Of a stretch of DNA of 64,000 nt, positions 8,337 to 16,942 are shown piece after piece. Position 1 is the first letter of the stretch; each line of letters begins with the position of its first letter. The stretch comes from Pyxidicoccus xibeiensis (GTDB lineage Bacteria > Myxococcota > Myxococcia > Myxococcales > Myxococcaceae). Location: the NCBI RefSeq assembly GCF_024198175.1, contig NZ_JAJVKV010000001.1:186001-250000 (forward strand), given 5' to 3'. A program made the position numbers and the translations under genes. Below the pieces are notes generated by a model. That model was not told the origin of the DNA. It worked only from the letters and a program-made list of their open reading frames with translations, and ran no database searches.

Positions 8337-9658
8337 CCCCGGGCCTCCTTCCGCCGCGCGACTTCCGCCGCGAGGATTTCCCGCGCCCGCTCCGGCCGGT
8401 AGACGCGCTCGTGGGCCAGCCGCTCGGCGACGATTTCGATGAGCTCGCCCCGCGCGCCCGCCTCCGCCGCCACGCGCCGCGCGTGCAGCGCCATGTGGCC
8501 CTTCTGGATGCCGTCGGTCGACAGCGCCTTGAGCGCCGCCAGGTTGGTGGCCAGCCCCGCCGCCCCGGCCAGGGCCGCCAGGTCCACCGCCCCCGACACC
8601 CGCGCCAGCTTCAGCGCCCGCTGCACGCCCGGGTGCGTGCGCGCCGCGCCGCCCGCCGTGGACGTGGCCAGCGGCATCAGCAGCTCGCCCTCCAGCGCGC
8701 CATCCCCACCCGCGCGCCACGTGGTCAGCGGCCGGTAGCCACCCGAGCGCGCCGCCCACGCGTGCGCCCCCGCCTCCACCGCGCGCCAGTCGTTGCCGCA
8801 CGCCACCAGCACCGCGTCCACGCCGTTCATCACGCCCTTGTTGTGGGTGACGGCCCGGTACGGGTCCAGCTCCGCGAAGCGGTGCGCCGCCAGGATTCCG
8901 TCGCGCACCGCCGCGCCGTCCGTGAAGCCGTCGGACACCAGCGCCGACACCGGCACCCGCGCCCGGACGTGCACCTTCCGGCGGTCCGCGAGGTTGGTGA
9001 GGATCTTCAGGCCCGGCCGCGCCCCCGTCAGCGCCGCCAGCCTGGGCGCCATGCCCTCCGCCACGGAGTTGACGCAGTTGGCGCCCATCGCATCCCGCGT
9101 GTCGATGTGCAGATGAACCACCAGCGTGGTGGCGTCCAGCACCCGCACCTCCAGCTCGCGCGTGCCGCCGCCCCGCTCGCACATCGCGGGAATCAGCGCG
9201 TCCGACTCCGCCAGCAGCAGCGCCAGGTGGGCGTGCAGCGCCGCGCGCGCGTCCTCCAGCGATGGCACGTCCAGCAGCTCCACCTGCGCGGTGGTGATGG
9301 GCGGGTCCGCCTCCACCGTGAAGCCGCCGCTCTCCGCGCACAGCCGCGCGGCGTAGGAGGCCGCGGCGATGATGGAGGGCTCCTCCACCGCCATGGGGAT
9401 GAGCCGCTCGCGGCCGTCCACCACGAAGTTGAGCGCCACGCCCAGCGGCAGCCCGTGGATGCCGACGACGTTCTCCACCATGGCGTCCGCGCACGCCTCG
9501 TCGAAGCCGGCGAGCCCGGCCAGGCCTTCCGCGTCCTCGGGCGTCACCCAGCGCGCCTCCACCAGCCGCGCCCGCCTCCGCTCCGGGGACTGGCGGTAGA
9601 AGCCCGACAGCCGCGAGGTGCGCATCACTTGAAGAGTCTTCACGCGGTCGTCGCTCAT
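8333..9658 (-). CDS. mvaA: Class II-like hydroxymethylglutaryl-CoA reductase
   Basis: HMG-CoA reductase of 441 residues. Visible motifs are ENVVGIHGLPLG (catalytic Glu), DAMGANCVN, HNKGVMNG (catalytic Lys), GND (Asp) and GHMALHAR (His), in the order seen in class II enzymes. There is no membrane domain. It makes mevalonate, the precursor for isoprenoids through the mevalonate route, which myxobacteria use. Its place inside the carotenoid operon suggests that precursor supply is raised together with pigment synthesis. It starts 7 bp after the crtB stop and overlaps the next gene by 4 bp. Confidence 0.93.
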   Translation of the reverse strand: MSDDRVKTLQVMRTSRLSGFYRQSPERRRARLVEARWVTPEDAEGLAGLAGFDEACADAMVENVVGIHGLPLGVALNFVVDGRERLIPMAVEEPSIIAAASYAARLCAESGGFTVEADPPITTAQVELLDVPSLEDARAALHAHLALLLAESDALIPAMCERGGGTRELEVRVLDATTLVVHLHIDTRDAMGANCVNSVAEGMAPRLAALTGARPGLKILTNLADRRKVHVRARVPVSALVSDGFTDGAAVRDGILAAHRFAELDPYRAVTHNKGVMNGVDAVLVACGNDWRAVEAGAHAWAARSGGYRPLTTWRAGGDGALEGELLMPLATSTAGGAARTHPGVQRALKLARVSGAVDLAALAGAAGLATNLAALKALSTDGIQKGHMALHARRVAAEAGARGELIEIVAERLAHERVYRPERAREILAAEVARRKEARG

Positions 9659-9665
9659 GGTGTCC

Positions 9666-10676
9666 TCACCCTCCCGTCCCGGTCGGCAGCAGCGGCATCC
9701 GCACCTCGCCCCGGGGCACCGGCAGCACCGTGCCGGGCCGCACGAAGGCCGCCGTCGCCAGCGCCAGCTTCCGGCGCGTCGTCACGTGGGCCCGCGCGCT
9801 GAACACGTCGTAGTCGCGCGCCTCGATGTCGCGCAGGATGTCGCCGTAGATGGCGCCCATCAGCCGCACCATCCGCTGGCTGCCGAAGCCGGTGAGGTAG
9901 TGCACCCCGGCCGCGGCCTTCGCGTAGTACGCGCGCGAGCGCTCCACCTGGAACCGCATGAAGTCCCGCCAGCGCCCGTCCACCACCCCGCGCCGCAGGT
10001 CGTCCTCCGTCAGCCCGAAGGCGGCCAGCTCCTCGGCGGGCAGGTACACGCGGCCTCGCTCCAGGTCCTCGCGCACGTCGCGCAGGATGTTGGTGAGCTG
10101 CATGGCCCGGCCCAGGTCCGCCGCCGGCTGCGCCGCCTTCACGTCCGCGCAGCCCAGCACCGGCGTCAGCATCAGCCCCACCACGCCCGCCACCCGGTAG
10201 CAGTAGAGGTCCAGCTCCTCCCAGGTGGAGTAGCGGCTCTTCGTCAGGTCCATCTCCATGCCGGAGATGAGGTCCTGGAAGGGCTGCTCCGGAATCCCGT
10301 AGTGGCGCACCGTGTGCTTCAGCGCGGCGAACTCGCCCGCGTCCCACGGCGACTGCGCCTGGGCCGCCATCAGCCGCTCGGCCGGAGAGCCCAGCTCCGT
10401 GGACGCCAGCTCCGGCAGGGGCAGGTACACCTCCGCCACCATCTGCCGCGCCTTCGCCAGCCGCACGGACAGGTCGATGGGCACCACGTTCTCCCCATCG
10501 CCATCCACCAGGTCGTCCAGCCGCCGGCAGAAGGCATAGAGCGCGAAGGCCGCCTTCCGCCGCTGGCCGAAGAGCAGGTACGAGGCGAAGAAGAAGCTCT
10601 TGGCGTGGTGGCGCGTGACGTCCTTCGCCAGCCGGTAGCCCTGCTCCACGAGCTGCCCGTCGTCGTGCGAGTTCAT
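9666..10676 (-). CDS. crtB: Phytoene synthase CrtB
   Basis: Squalene/phytoene synthase family enzyme of 336 residues that condenses two geranylgeranyl diphosphates to phytoene. The two Asp-rich, Mg2+-diphosphate-binding motifs are visible: RRLDDLVDGD near residue 51 and TNILRDVREDLERGR near residue 197. The HAKSFFFAS segment near the N terminus is also typical. Length matches the family. The start overlaps the crtI stop by 4 bp. Confidence 0.93.
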   Translation of the reverse strand: MNSHDDGQLVEQGYRLAKDVTRHHAKSFFFASYLLFGQRRKAAFALYAFCRRLDDLVDGDGENVVPIDLSVRLAKARQMVAEVYLPLPELASTELGSPAERLMAAQAQSPWDAGEFAALKHTVRHYGIPEQPFQDLISGMEMDLTKSRYSTWEELDLYCYRVAGVVGLMLTPVLGCADVKAAQPAADLGRAMQLTNILRDVREDLERGRVYLPAEELAAFGLTEDDLRRGVVDGRWRDFMRFQVERSRAYYAKAAAGVHYLTGFGSQRMVRLMGAIYGDILRDIEARDYDVFSARAHVTTRRKLALATAAFVRPGTVLPVPRGEVRMPLLPTGTGG

Positions 10677-12226
10677 GCCGCCACCTCTTCCAGCTTCGCG
10701 GGCTCGCCCGCGCGCGGGGCCAGCGACACGCCCGCGTCCCGGGCCCAGGTGAGCAGCCGCTCGGTGACGAGCCGCGCGGAGATGAGCACCGTGGGCAGCC
10801 CCGTCCCCGGCTGCGTGGAGGCCCCCACGAAGAAGAGGTTCTTCACGCGCGCGTCCTGGTTGGCCGGGCGGAAGGGACCAATCTGCGTGAAGTTCTGCGC
10901 CAGGCCGAAGGCGCTGCCGCGCGCCAGGTTGAAGGTGGACGCCCAGTCGTCCGGGGTGAAGATGCGCTCCACCTCGATGTCCGACTCGAGGTCCGGGAAG
11001 CCCAGCTCCGCCAGCCGTGCGAAGACCTTGGCCCGCACCTTCGGGCCCTCCTGCTTCCAGTCCACGCCCGGGTTCTGGTGCGGCACCGGCACCAGCACGT
11101 AGAGGGCGTCCTTGCCCTCGGGCGCCAGCGACGCATCGGTGCGCGTGGGCGCGTTGACGTAGAAGCTGGGGTCTTCCGGCACTCGGAAGCGCTCGAAGAT
11201 GTCGTCGAAGGAGCCCTTGTAGTCCCGGCCGAACACCACGTTGTGGTGCCCCAGCTCCGGGTACTTCCGCTTCATGCCCAGGTACAGCATGTAGCCGCTG
11301 GACGTGTAGCGCAGCTTCTCCTTGCGCTTGAGCGTGGTGGCCTGAGGGTCCAGCAGCTTCTCGTAGGCGTAGGGCAGGTCCGCGTTGCACAGCACCGCGT
11401 CTGCCTCCACCACCTCGCCGCCCGCCAGGCGCACGCCCGTGGTGCGCCCCCCGTCGGTGAGGATGCGCTCCACCGGCGCGCCGTAGTGGAAGCGCACGCC
11501 CTCCTCGCGGGCCAGCCGCTCCAGCGCGAGGGGAATGGCGTACAGGCCGCCCTTGGGGAACCAGATGCCCACGCCCAGCTCGGTGAAGGGCAGCAGGCCG
11601 TAGACCGCGGGGGACGCGAAGGGCGACACGCCCAGGTACATCGTCTGGAACGTCATCGCCGCGCGCAGCCGGTCGTCGCGGAAGTAGCGGCTGACGTCCG
11701 AGTACATGCGGCGGTGCGCGCGCACCTGGAAGATGCGGGCCAGCACCTTGGGCGAGAAGTAGTCGGAGATGCCGTCGTAGTTGCGGCCCACCAGGTGGTC
11801 CAGCGACGTGCGGTACTGGACGCGCCCCTGCGCCAGGAAGGCGAGATAGCGCTCGTAGCTGCCGGGCTCGATTCGCTCCAGCTCGCGTCCCATGGCGCAC
11901 AGCTCGGACGTGAAGGTGACGTCAGAGCCATCCCTGAAGTGCACGCGATAGTTCGGATCGCACTTCAGCAGCGTCAGGTAGTCCTCGATGCGGCGGCCGA
12001 GCGCGCGGAAGGTCTCCTCGAACACCTCCGGCATCAGCACGATGGTGGGACCGATGTCCCACGTGAAGCCCTCTGCCTTCAGCCGGTTGCACCGCCCGCC
12101 CGGCCCGTTCGTCTTCTCGAAGACCTGGACGTCGAAACCCTGGTGCGCGAGCCGGGCCGCGGCCGCGAGCCCTCCGACGCCCGCGCCCACCACCACCACC
12201 CGCCTGCCCTGCATCCGTGCACTCAT
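10673..12226 (-). CDS. crtI: Phytoene desaturase CrtI
   Basis: FAD-dependent phytoene desaturase of 517 residues. Evidence is the N-terminal dinucleotide-binding motif VVVVGAGVGG, the FEKTNGPGGRC block, WDIGPTIV, and the C-terminal bacterial-type desaturase signature FVGASTQPGTGLPTVLIS. It follows crtE by 7 bp. Myxococcus has two CrtI-type desaturases that share the four desaturation steps, one of them unlinked. I cannot tell which of the two this corresponds to, so only the general symbol is given. Confidence 0.92.
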   Translation of the reverse strand: MSARMQGRRVVVVGAGVGGLAAAARLAHQGFDVQVFEKTNGPGGRCNRLKAEGFTWDIGPTIVLMPEVFEETFRALGRRIEDYLTLLKCDPNYRVHFRDGSDVTFTSELCAMGRELERIEPGSYERYLAFLAQGRVQYRTSLDHLVGRNYDGISDYFSPKVLARIFQVRAHRRMYSDVSRYFRDDRLRAAMTFQTMYLGVSPFASPAVYGLLPFTELGVGIWFPKGGLYAIPLALERLAREEGVRFHYGAPVERILTDGGRTTGVRLAGGEVVEADAVLCNADLPYAYEKLLDPQATTLKRKEKLRYTSSGYMLYLGMKRKYPELGHHNVVFGRDYKGSFDDIFERFRVPEDPSFYVNAPTRTDASLAPEGKDALYVLVPVPHQNPGVDWKQEGPKVRAKVFARLAELGFPDLESDIEVERIFTPDDWASTFNLARGSAFGLAQNFTQIGPFRPANQDARVKNLFFVGASTQPGTGLPTVLISARLVTERLLTWARDAGVSLAPRAGEPAKLEEVAA

Positions 12227-12233
12227 GGCTTCC

Positions 12234-13319
12234 TCAAGCGGCGCGACGCGCCAGGCGGGCGATGAGGGCGTCCAGCAAGTCCCTCACACCGTTGGGATTG
12301 GGCAACGTCTGCAGCGCGCGTCGCGCGGCGCGCGAGGCCCGGTCCACCATGCGCTCACACGCGGCGCGGCCTCCGCACTCCTCTACGAGCGCGCGGGCCC
12401 GCGCCAGGGCGGCCTCGTCCTTGCGCTCCACCGGCAGCGCCCACAGCGCCTCCAGCTCCGCGCGGGCCGTGGTGCCGGCGCGCGCATAGGCGGCCAGCAC
12501 CGGGAAGGTGCGCTTGCCCTGGACGAAGTCACCGTCCGCGGCCTTGCCGGCCACGTCCGAGTTGCCGAAGAGGCCGATGAGGTCGTCCCGCAGCTGGTAG
12601 GCGAGCCCCACGTGGCGGCCCACGCGCTCCAGGCCCTCAATCAGCTCCGGCGTGGCGCCGCCCAGCATGGCGCCGCACACCAGCGGGGCGCAGAAGCCGT
12701 AGCGCGCCGTCTTCAAGTAGGCCACGCGCAGCGTCTGGAAGAGGGTGACGTCCGCCAGCGGCGCGCGCCCCAGGTCCAGGTCCAGGTACTGCCCGGCCGC
12801 GGTGTGGCGGCACACGCCCAGGTAGTACTGCACCACCCGCGGCACGCCCTTCAGGCCGGAGGAGAGCATCGCCTCCAACGAGCGGGCGAAGAGGTGGTCC
12901 CCCACGACCACTGCCAGGTCCTCACCGGGGCGCCCGGGGGCCAGCAGCCGGTGCAGCGCGAGCCCTCCACGCCGCAGCTCCCCCTGGTCCGCCACGTCGT
13001 CGTGGATGAGGAGGAAGGTGTGCAGCAGCTCCAGCCCCGCCGCGAAACGCCACAGCTCCGAGGGAACCGCCGTGGTGCCCCTCGCCAGGCTGTGCCCCGC
13101 CATGACGAGCGCGGGACGCAGCCGCTTGGCCGGCCGCAGCGTGTACGCCCGGGCCTGCACCATGGCCCGCGTCCAGCGAGGGTCCAGATTGGCCTCATCG
13201 GGAAGCTCGAAGAGCTCCCCGAGGGCGGCCTCCACTTCCGTCTGCACGAGCTGCAGCCAGGCCTGCTCCAGAGGAAGCGCGCCGACCCCCGGCCGGGCGT
13301 TGCGAAGCGTGAGAGCCAT
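12234..13319 (-). CDS. crtE: Geranylgeranyl diphosphate synthase CrtE
   Basis: Trans-isoprenyl diphosphate synthase of 361 residues. The first Asp-rich motif is in LLIHDDVADQ and the second in QLRDDLIGLFG, and KRLRPAL matches the diphosphate-binding Lys-Arg region. It makes the C20 precursor for CrtB. The ATG at 13319 is chosen because GGAGGA stands 8 nt upstream and the -10/-35 region ends before it. A longer reading frame continues upstream but would run through the promoter. This is the first gene of the 12-gene operon. Confidence 0.92.
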   Translation of the reverse strand: MALTLRNARPGVGALPLEQAWLQLVQTEVEAALGELFELPDEANLDPRWTRAMVQARAYTLRPAKRLRPALVMAGHSLARGTTAVPSELWRFAAGLELLHTFLLIHDDVADQGELRRGGLALHRLLAPGRPGEDLAVVVGDHLFARSLEAMLSSGLKGVPRVVQYYLGVCRHTAAGQYLDLDLGRAPLADVTLFQTLRVAYLKTARYGFCAPLVCGAMLGGATPELIEGLERVGRHVGLAYQLRDDLIGLFGNSDVAGKAADGDFVQGKRTFPVLAAYARAGTTARAELEALWALPVERKDEAALARARALVEECGGRAACERMVDRASRAARRALQTLPNPNGVRDLLDALIARLARRAA

Positions 13320-13357
13320 GCGGCGATCCTCCGAAGTCCCTGTTCCTGCCACCGCTA

Positions 13358-13387
13358 GAGGTAGCGTTTGCGTCCAGAGCTTGTCAA
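13358..13387 (-). promoter_or_regulatory. Promoter of the carotenoid operon
   Basis: On the minus strand, TTGACA lies at 13387-13382, followed by an 18-nt spacer and TACCTC at 13363-13358. This is a good -35 and a weak -10 box for the housekeeping sigma factor. The -10 end is about 38 nt upstream of the crtE ATG. The -35 box lies inside the fourth 11-bp operator repeat, so a bound repressor would cover it. Confidence 0.65.
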
Positions 13388-13423
13388 GGGTATGTCTAAG
13401 GTTTGCAAAAGCCTTGTACACAA
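13380..13423 (-). promoter_or_regulatory. CarH/CarA operator: four tandem 11-bp repeats
   Basis: Read on the minus strand, four contiguous 11-mers fit nnnTnnACAnn: TTGTGTACAAG (13423-13413), GCTTTTGCAAA (13412-13402, with GCA instead of ACA), CCTTAGACATA (13401-13391) and CCCTTGACAAG (13390-13380). Tandem 11-bp repeats of this form are the known binding unit of CarH-type MerR proteins, one monomer per repeat. The outermost repeat also lies within a palindrome, CCTTGT-AC-ACAAGG at 13412-13425 on the plus strand. Both repressor genes are in the operon that this site would control. Confidence 0.72.
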
Positions 13424-13433
13424 GGGTCCCCTC

Positions 13434-14021
13434 ATGAAGATGTGGATCGCGGGAGCGTTGGCAGTGTCCCTGGCGGCCGGGAATGCGTACGGCTCAGCCC
13501 CTGGTCCGTTACCAGTCCCCGTCGACGCGACGTTGCGCACGTCCGGCGGCGAACGGGTCCAGCTGTCCAAATGGAGGGGCAAGCCGGTGGTCCTCTTCTA
13601 TGAGGACAAGGACTCCACCGGGCTCAACGCGACGCTGAAGGAGACGCTGTTCGAGCGGGGCAAGGCGCGCGGCCTGCTGGACGCCGCCTGGGTGGTGGCG
13701 GTGGCGAATCTGCAGAAGTTCGACTTCTTTCCCGCCCGGCAGATTGCCCTCTCGTACGTGCGGGACGAGGAGAAGAAGGCGGGCGTGCCCATCCTGGTGG
13801 ACCTGGACGGGACGCTGGGCGCGGCGCCGTGGGAGCTGCCGATGAAGACGTCCAACGTGCTGCTGCTGGACGCGGCGGGCGCCGTGGTGTTCCGGCACTC
13901 GGGCCGGATGAAGCCCGAGGAGCAGGTGGCCTTCTTCGCCACGCTGAGCCGGCTGGTCGGCGTGGACCTGAACGGGAGCAGCACGGCGCAGGCTCCCAAG
14001 GCCAAGGAGTCCCGGCCGTGA
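13434..14021 (+). CDS. Secreted thioredoxin-fold protein without cysteines
   Basis: Protein of 195 residues with a signal peptide (MKMWIAGALAVSLAAGNAYG). The body has the layout of AhpC/YtfJ-like redoxins: a strand VQLSKWRGKPVVLFYED, then VPILVDLDGTLG and SNVLLLDAAGAVVFRHSG. There is no cysteine anywhere, so the usual redox chemistry is absent and a binding role is more likely. It is divergent from the carotenoid operon, and its ATG is only 11 bp from the first operator repeat, so CarA/CarH could affect it too. Its stop overlaps the GTG of the next gene by 4 bp. Confidence 0.75.
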   Translation: MKMWIAGALAVSLAAGNAYGSAPGPLPVPVDATLRTSGGERVQLSKWRGKPVVLFYEDKDSTGLNATLKETLFERGKARGLLDAAWVVAVANLQKFDFFPARQIALSYVRDEEKKAGVPILVDLDGTLGAAPWELPMKTSNVLLLDAAGAVVFRHSGRMKPEEQVAFFATLSRLVGVDLNGSSTAQAPKAKESRP

Positions 14022-14923
14022 AGGTCGCCCTCACCGGCGCCACGGGCTTTTTGGGGCCCGGGCTTGTCCAACGTTTGTTGGCTCGGGGACACGCGGTGCA
14101 CGTGCTCGCCCGAAACGTTGAACAGGCCCTGGGCAAGCTGCCCGGCGGGGTGACGGGTGCGGCCTATGACGCCATGAGGCCCCTGCCCCCGGAGGCGCTG
14201 GCGGGCGTGGAGGCCGTCGTCCACCTGGCGGGCGAGCCGGTGGCGCAGCGGTGGACGAAGGACGCGAAGCATCGCATCCACGACAGCCGGGTGGTGGGCA
14301 CGCGCCAGCTGGTGGACGCGATGATGGACGCGGGCACGGTGAAGCGCTTCGTGTCTGCGTCGGCCATCGGCTACTACGGCGGCACGCGCGGGGCGGAGCC
14401 GCTGACGGAGGAGAGCGCGCCGGGGGACGACTTCCTCGCGCAGGTGTGCCGGGGCTGGGAGGCGGAGGCGCTGCGGGCGCGCGAGGCGGGCATCCGCACG
14501 GCGATAGTGCGCATGGGCGTGGTGCTGCACCCGAACGGCGGCGCGCTGCACAAGATGCTGCCGCCCTTCCGCATCGGCGCGGGCGGCCCGGTGGGCAGCG
14601 GCAAGCAGTACGTGAGCTGGGTGCACCGCGAGGACGCGCTCGACCTGCTGGCCTTCGTGCTGGAGCAGCCGACGCTGGAGGGGCCCGTGAATGCCACGGC
14701 GCCGGAGCCCGCCACCAACCTGGACTTCGCGCACGCGCTGGGACACGCGCTGGGGCGGCCGTCGGTGGTGCACGTGCCGGCCTTCATGCTCAAGGCGGCG
14801 ATGGGGGAGATGGCGAAGGTGGCGCTGGAGGGCCAGCGCGTGCTGCCGAAGCGGGCGCAGGAGGCGGGCTTCTCCTTCCGTCACCCTGCTTTGGAGGCGG
14901 CACTCCGCGACCTGCTGACTTAG
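14018..14923 (+). CDS. TIGR01777-type NAD-dependent epimerase
   Basis: Short-chain dehydrogenase-like protein of 301 residues. The N terminus VALTGATGFLGPGLVQRLLARGH is a Rossmann NAD(P) site. HLAGEPVAQRW, SASAIGYYGG and QVCRGWEAEA are typical of the SulA/YfcH epimerase family, and a DUF1731-like C-terminal segment contains LPKRAQEAGF. The GTG start is chosen because it overlaps the upstream stop (GTGA) and begins right at the Rossmann strand. The substrate is unknown for most of this family. Translational coupling to the redoxin-like gene suggests shared expression. Confidence 0.85.
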   Translation: MKVALTGATGFLGPGLVQRLLARGHAVHVLARNVEQALGKLPGGVTGAAYDAMRPLPPEALAGVEAVVHLAGEPVAQRWTKDAKHRIHDSRVVGTRQLVDAMMDAGTVKRFVSASAIGYYGGTRGAEPLTEESAPGDDFLAQVCRGWEAEALRAREAGIRTAIVRMGVVLHPNGGALHKMLPPFRIGAGGPVGSGKQYVSWVHREDALDLLAFVLEQPTLEGPVNATAPEPATNLDFAHALGHALGRPSVVHVPAFMLKAAMGEMAKVALEGQRVLPKRAQEAGFSFRHPALEAALRDLLT

Positions 14924-14933
14924 GTTGCGCGGC

Positions 14934-15995
14934 ATGGACGCGAAGACGCTGGAGGCGAGGGCCCGCACCGAGGGGGGCCCCGTCATCGACGGAGACACCG
15001 CTACCTTTATATGGCGCGGGCGGGGGCCCGTGTCCCTCGCCGGAGACTTCCAGGACTGGCGGGGCCCGCCCCTGCCCTTCGAGCGCGTGGGCCCCGGGCT
15101 GTGGGCCCGCTCGTTGACGCTGCCGCGCGACGCGTATGTGGAGTACGCGCTCGTCGACTCGCGCGGGCAGCGGCAGAAGGACGCCTTCAACCCGCGCCTG
15201 TCCGACAACGGCTTCGGCGACTTCAACCACTGCTTCTACATGCCGGAGGGGGGCCCGCCCGACGTCCTCCAGCGCCCGCGCGGGTGTCCCCGGGGCAAGG
15301 TGACGAAGCATTGGGTGGAGACGGTGGACATGGCGGTGGGCGGCCGGCGTCAGGTGGCCCTTTACGCGCCGCCCGTGCACGGGCCGGTGCCGCTGATGGT
15401 GGTGCTGGACGGGGACGACTACCTGCGCCGCGCGAAGCTGCCGGAGGTGGTGGACGCGCTGATGGCGCGTGGCCTGATGCGCCCGGTGGCGCTGGCGCTG
15501 GTGGCCAACGGCGGTGAGGCGCGCAGCGTGGAGTACACGTGCAGCGAGTACACCGTGGACTTCCTGCTGCGGCGCGTGCTGCCGCTGGCGCGCGAGGAAT
15601 TGTCACTGGTGGACGAGAAGCAGGAGCCCGGCGCGCATGCGGTGCTGGGCTCGTCCTTCGGCGGGCTGATGGCGCTGTTCGCGGGACTCCGGGCCCCGGA
15701 GGTCTTCGGGCGGGTGCTGGCCCAGTCGGGCGGCTTCGCCGTGGACGGGCGGGACTTCGTCGTCTTCGACCTGGCGCGGCAAGCGGCCCGCCGCCCGCTG
15801 GACGTGTGGATGGACTGCGGCCGCTTCGAGGTGCTCCTGGAGTGCAACCAACGCATGGCGCCATTGCTCGCCGCGTCGGGCCACCGGGTGGAGTACCGGG
15901 AGTACAACGGAGGGCACAACTACCCGGCCTGGCGGGACGACGTGTGGCACGGGCTGAGCTGGCTGTACCCCGTGAAGCCCGCCAAGCGCCGGTAG
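14934..15995 (+). CDS. Enterochelin-esterase-like alpha/beta hydrolase
   Basis: Cytoplasmic esterase-like protein of 353 residues. Residues 20-110 form an early-set/CBM48-like beta domain (VSLAGDFQDWRG, NPRLSDNGFGDFNHCF), followed by a hydrolase domain. GSSFGGLMALFAG supplies the nucleophile Ser, YNGGHNYPAWR the catalytic His, and WMDCGRFE probably the acid region. This layout matches the Fes/YieL esterase group. No signal peptide is present. A second protein of the same layout, but a lipoprotein, is encoded at 38975-40399. The start is the ATG at 14934; a TTG three codons upstream is possible. Confidence 0.83.
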   Translation: MDAKTLEARARTEGGPVIDGDTATFIWRGRGPVSLAGDFQDWRGPPLPFERVGPGLWARSLTLPRDAYVEYALVDSRGQRQKDAFNPRLSDNGFGDFNHCFYMPEGGPPDVLQRPRGCPRGKVTKHWVETVDMAVGGRRQVALYAPPVHGPVPLMVVLDGDDYLRRAKLPEVVDALMARGLMRPVALALVANGGEARSVEYTCSEYTVDFLLRRVLPLAREELSLVDEKQEPGAHAVLGSSFGGLMALFAGLRAPEVFGRVLAQSGGFAVDGRDFVVFDLARQAARRPLDVWMDCGRFEVLLECNQRMAPLLAASGHRVEYREYNGGHNYPAWRDDVWHGLSWLYPVKPAKRR

Positions 15996-16159
15996 TTACA
16001 GCGGTTTCGAAGTGTTGGGTGGTGGGGGCCAGGACGTGCGGGAGCGGGCGGGAGGCCCCACCTTTCCGGTAGACGCAACTGGCGCTGGTTGCGCCCGATA
16101 ACCCACATGGGAATCCCCGGAGCCCTGTCCGCTTCGGGTCCCCCTCCCTGGAGCACCCC

Positions 16160-16759
16160 ATGTCGCGCATTGATGGTGGCAACCGCCCGTCCTCCCCCAA
16201 GGGCCCGATTTCCGAGCGCCCCGCGGCGGAGCGACCGGACTCCGGCACCGCCAGGGGTGCGCAGCCGGGGACGAAGGACGTCCAGACGCACCGCGCGGTG
16301 CAGCCGTTCCAGGGACGCAGCGACTTCGAGCCCTCCCGCCCCGCGCCTCGCGCCACTCCGGCCGTGAATGTCGCGGTGCAGCCGTCGCCCGCGGACGTGT
16401 CGGGCGCGGACGCGGAGCTGGAGCTGCTCTCCGAGTTCCCGGACCAGGCGGATGCCCAGGGCGGCCTCGCCTCCGCCATGCTCCACGCGCACGCGGATGA
16501 GCCCGCCTCGCAGGCGCGCATCGTCGAGCGGCTGAAGCAGGACGGCCGGCTGGAGGCCCTCTTCGGCGAGGTCTTCCGCGAGGGCAACCCGTACGTCGAG
16601 CAGCCGCACCGCACCGCCGTCGTCCGCGCGCTCGACACCGCGCTGGCGCGGGGCACGGTGACAGGTGAGGAGCTGCGGGCCTTCGCTCGCGGCGCCTATG
16701 CGCAGGAGTGGCGGCAGATTGGCTCCGAGCTGTCATCACCTGCTTCGAAGAAGCCGTAG
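16160..16759 (+). CDS. Hypothetical myxobacterial protein
   Basis: Protein of 199 residues that I do not recognise. The first 85 residues are rich in Pro, Ser, Arg and Ala and look disordered. Residues 85-195 look helical and charged (ADAELELLSEFPDQADAQ, FGEVFREGNPYVEQPHRTAV). There is no signal peptide or membrane segment. CTGGAG 8 nt before the ATG supports the start. Codon use fits its neighbours, so it is likely a real gene. A strong inverted repeat follows the stop. Confidence 0.65.
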   Translation: MSRIDGGNRPSSPKGPISERPAAERPDSGTARGAQPGTKDVQTHRAVQPFQGRSDFEPSRPAPRATPAVNVAVQPSPADVSGADAELELLSEFPDQADAQGGLASAMLHAHADEPASQARIVERLKQDGRLEALFGEVFREGNPYVEQPHRTAVVRALDTALARGTVTGEELRAFARGAYAQEWRQIGSELSSPASKKP

Positions 16760-16821
16760 GCGCCTTCCCTCTCCATGATGGCTCCCCGTCGACGCGGCCC
16801 CTGCGTGGGCCGGAAGGCGCC
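16759..16821. terminator. Nested inverted repeat, possible terminator
   Basis: A perfect 10-bp inverted repeat, GGCGCCTTCC (16759-16768) with GGAAGGCGCC (16812-16821), encloses a smaller hairpin CGGCCC-ctgcgt-GGGCCG. It starts at the last base of the plus-strand gene and lies between two convergent genes. There is no T-tract, so intrinsic termination is uncertain. The remaining bases to 16942 hold nothing recognisable. Confidence 0.4.
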
Positions 16822-16942
16822 CGCGCCCGTGCGCGCCTCCGTGCCCCGGCATGCAGTGGGGGCACGCCTGCGTCCTCCGCCTCCGAGCAGGTGTGGCGGA
16901 CGGATGCGGCCCGCGCGCCGGTCCGTGTAGGACTCGAGGCCG

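Noticed and set aside
13319..13421. Upstream extension of crtE to a Met at 13421
   Set aside because: It would put the promoter and operator inside the coding region. The ATG at 13319 has a good ribosome site and starts at the usual family position.
16085..16115. Short inverted repeat GCAAC/GTTGC near 16080 as an operator
   Set aside because: The arms are only 5 bp, which is expected by chance in a sequence of this composition.
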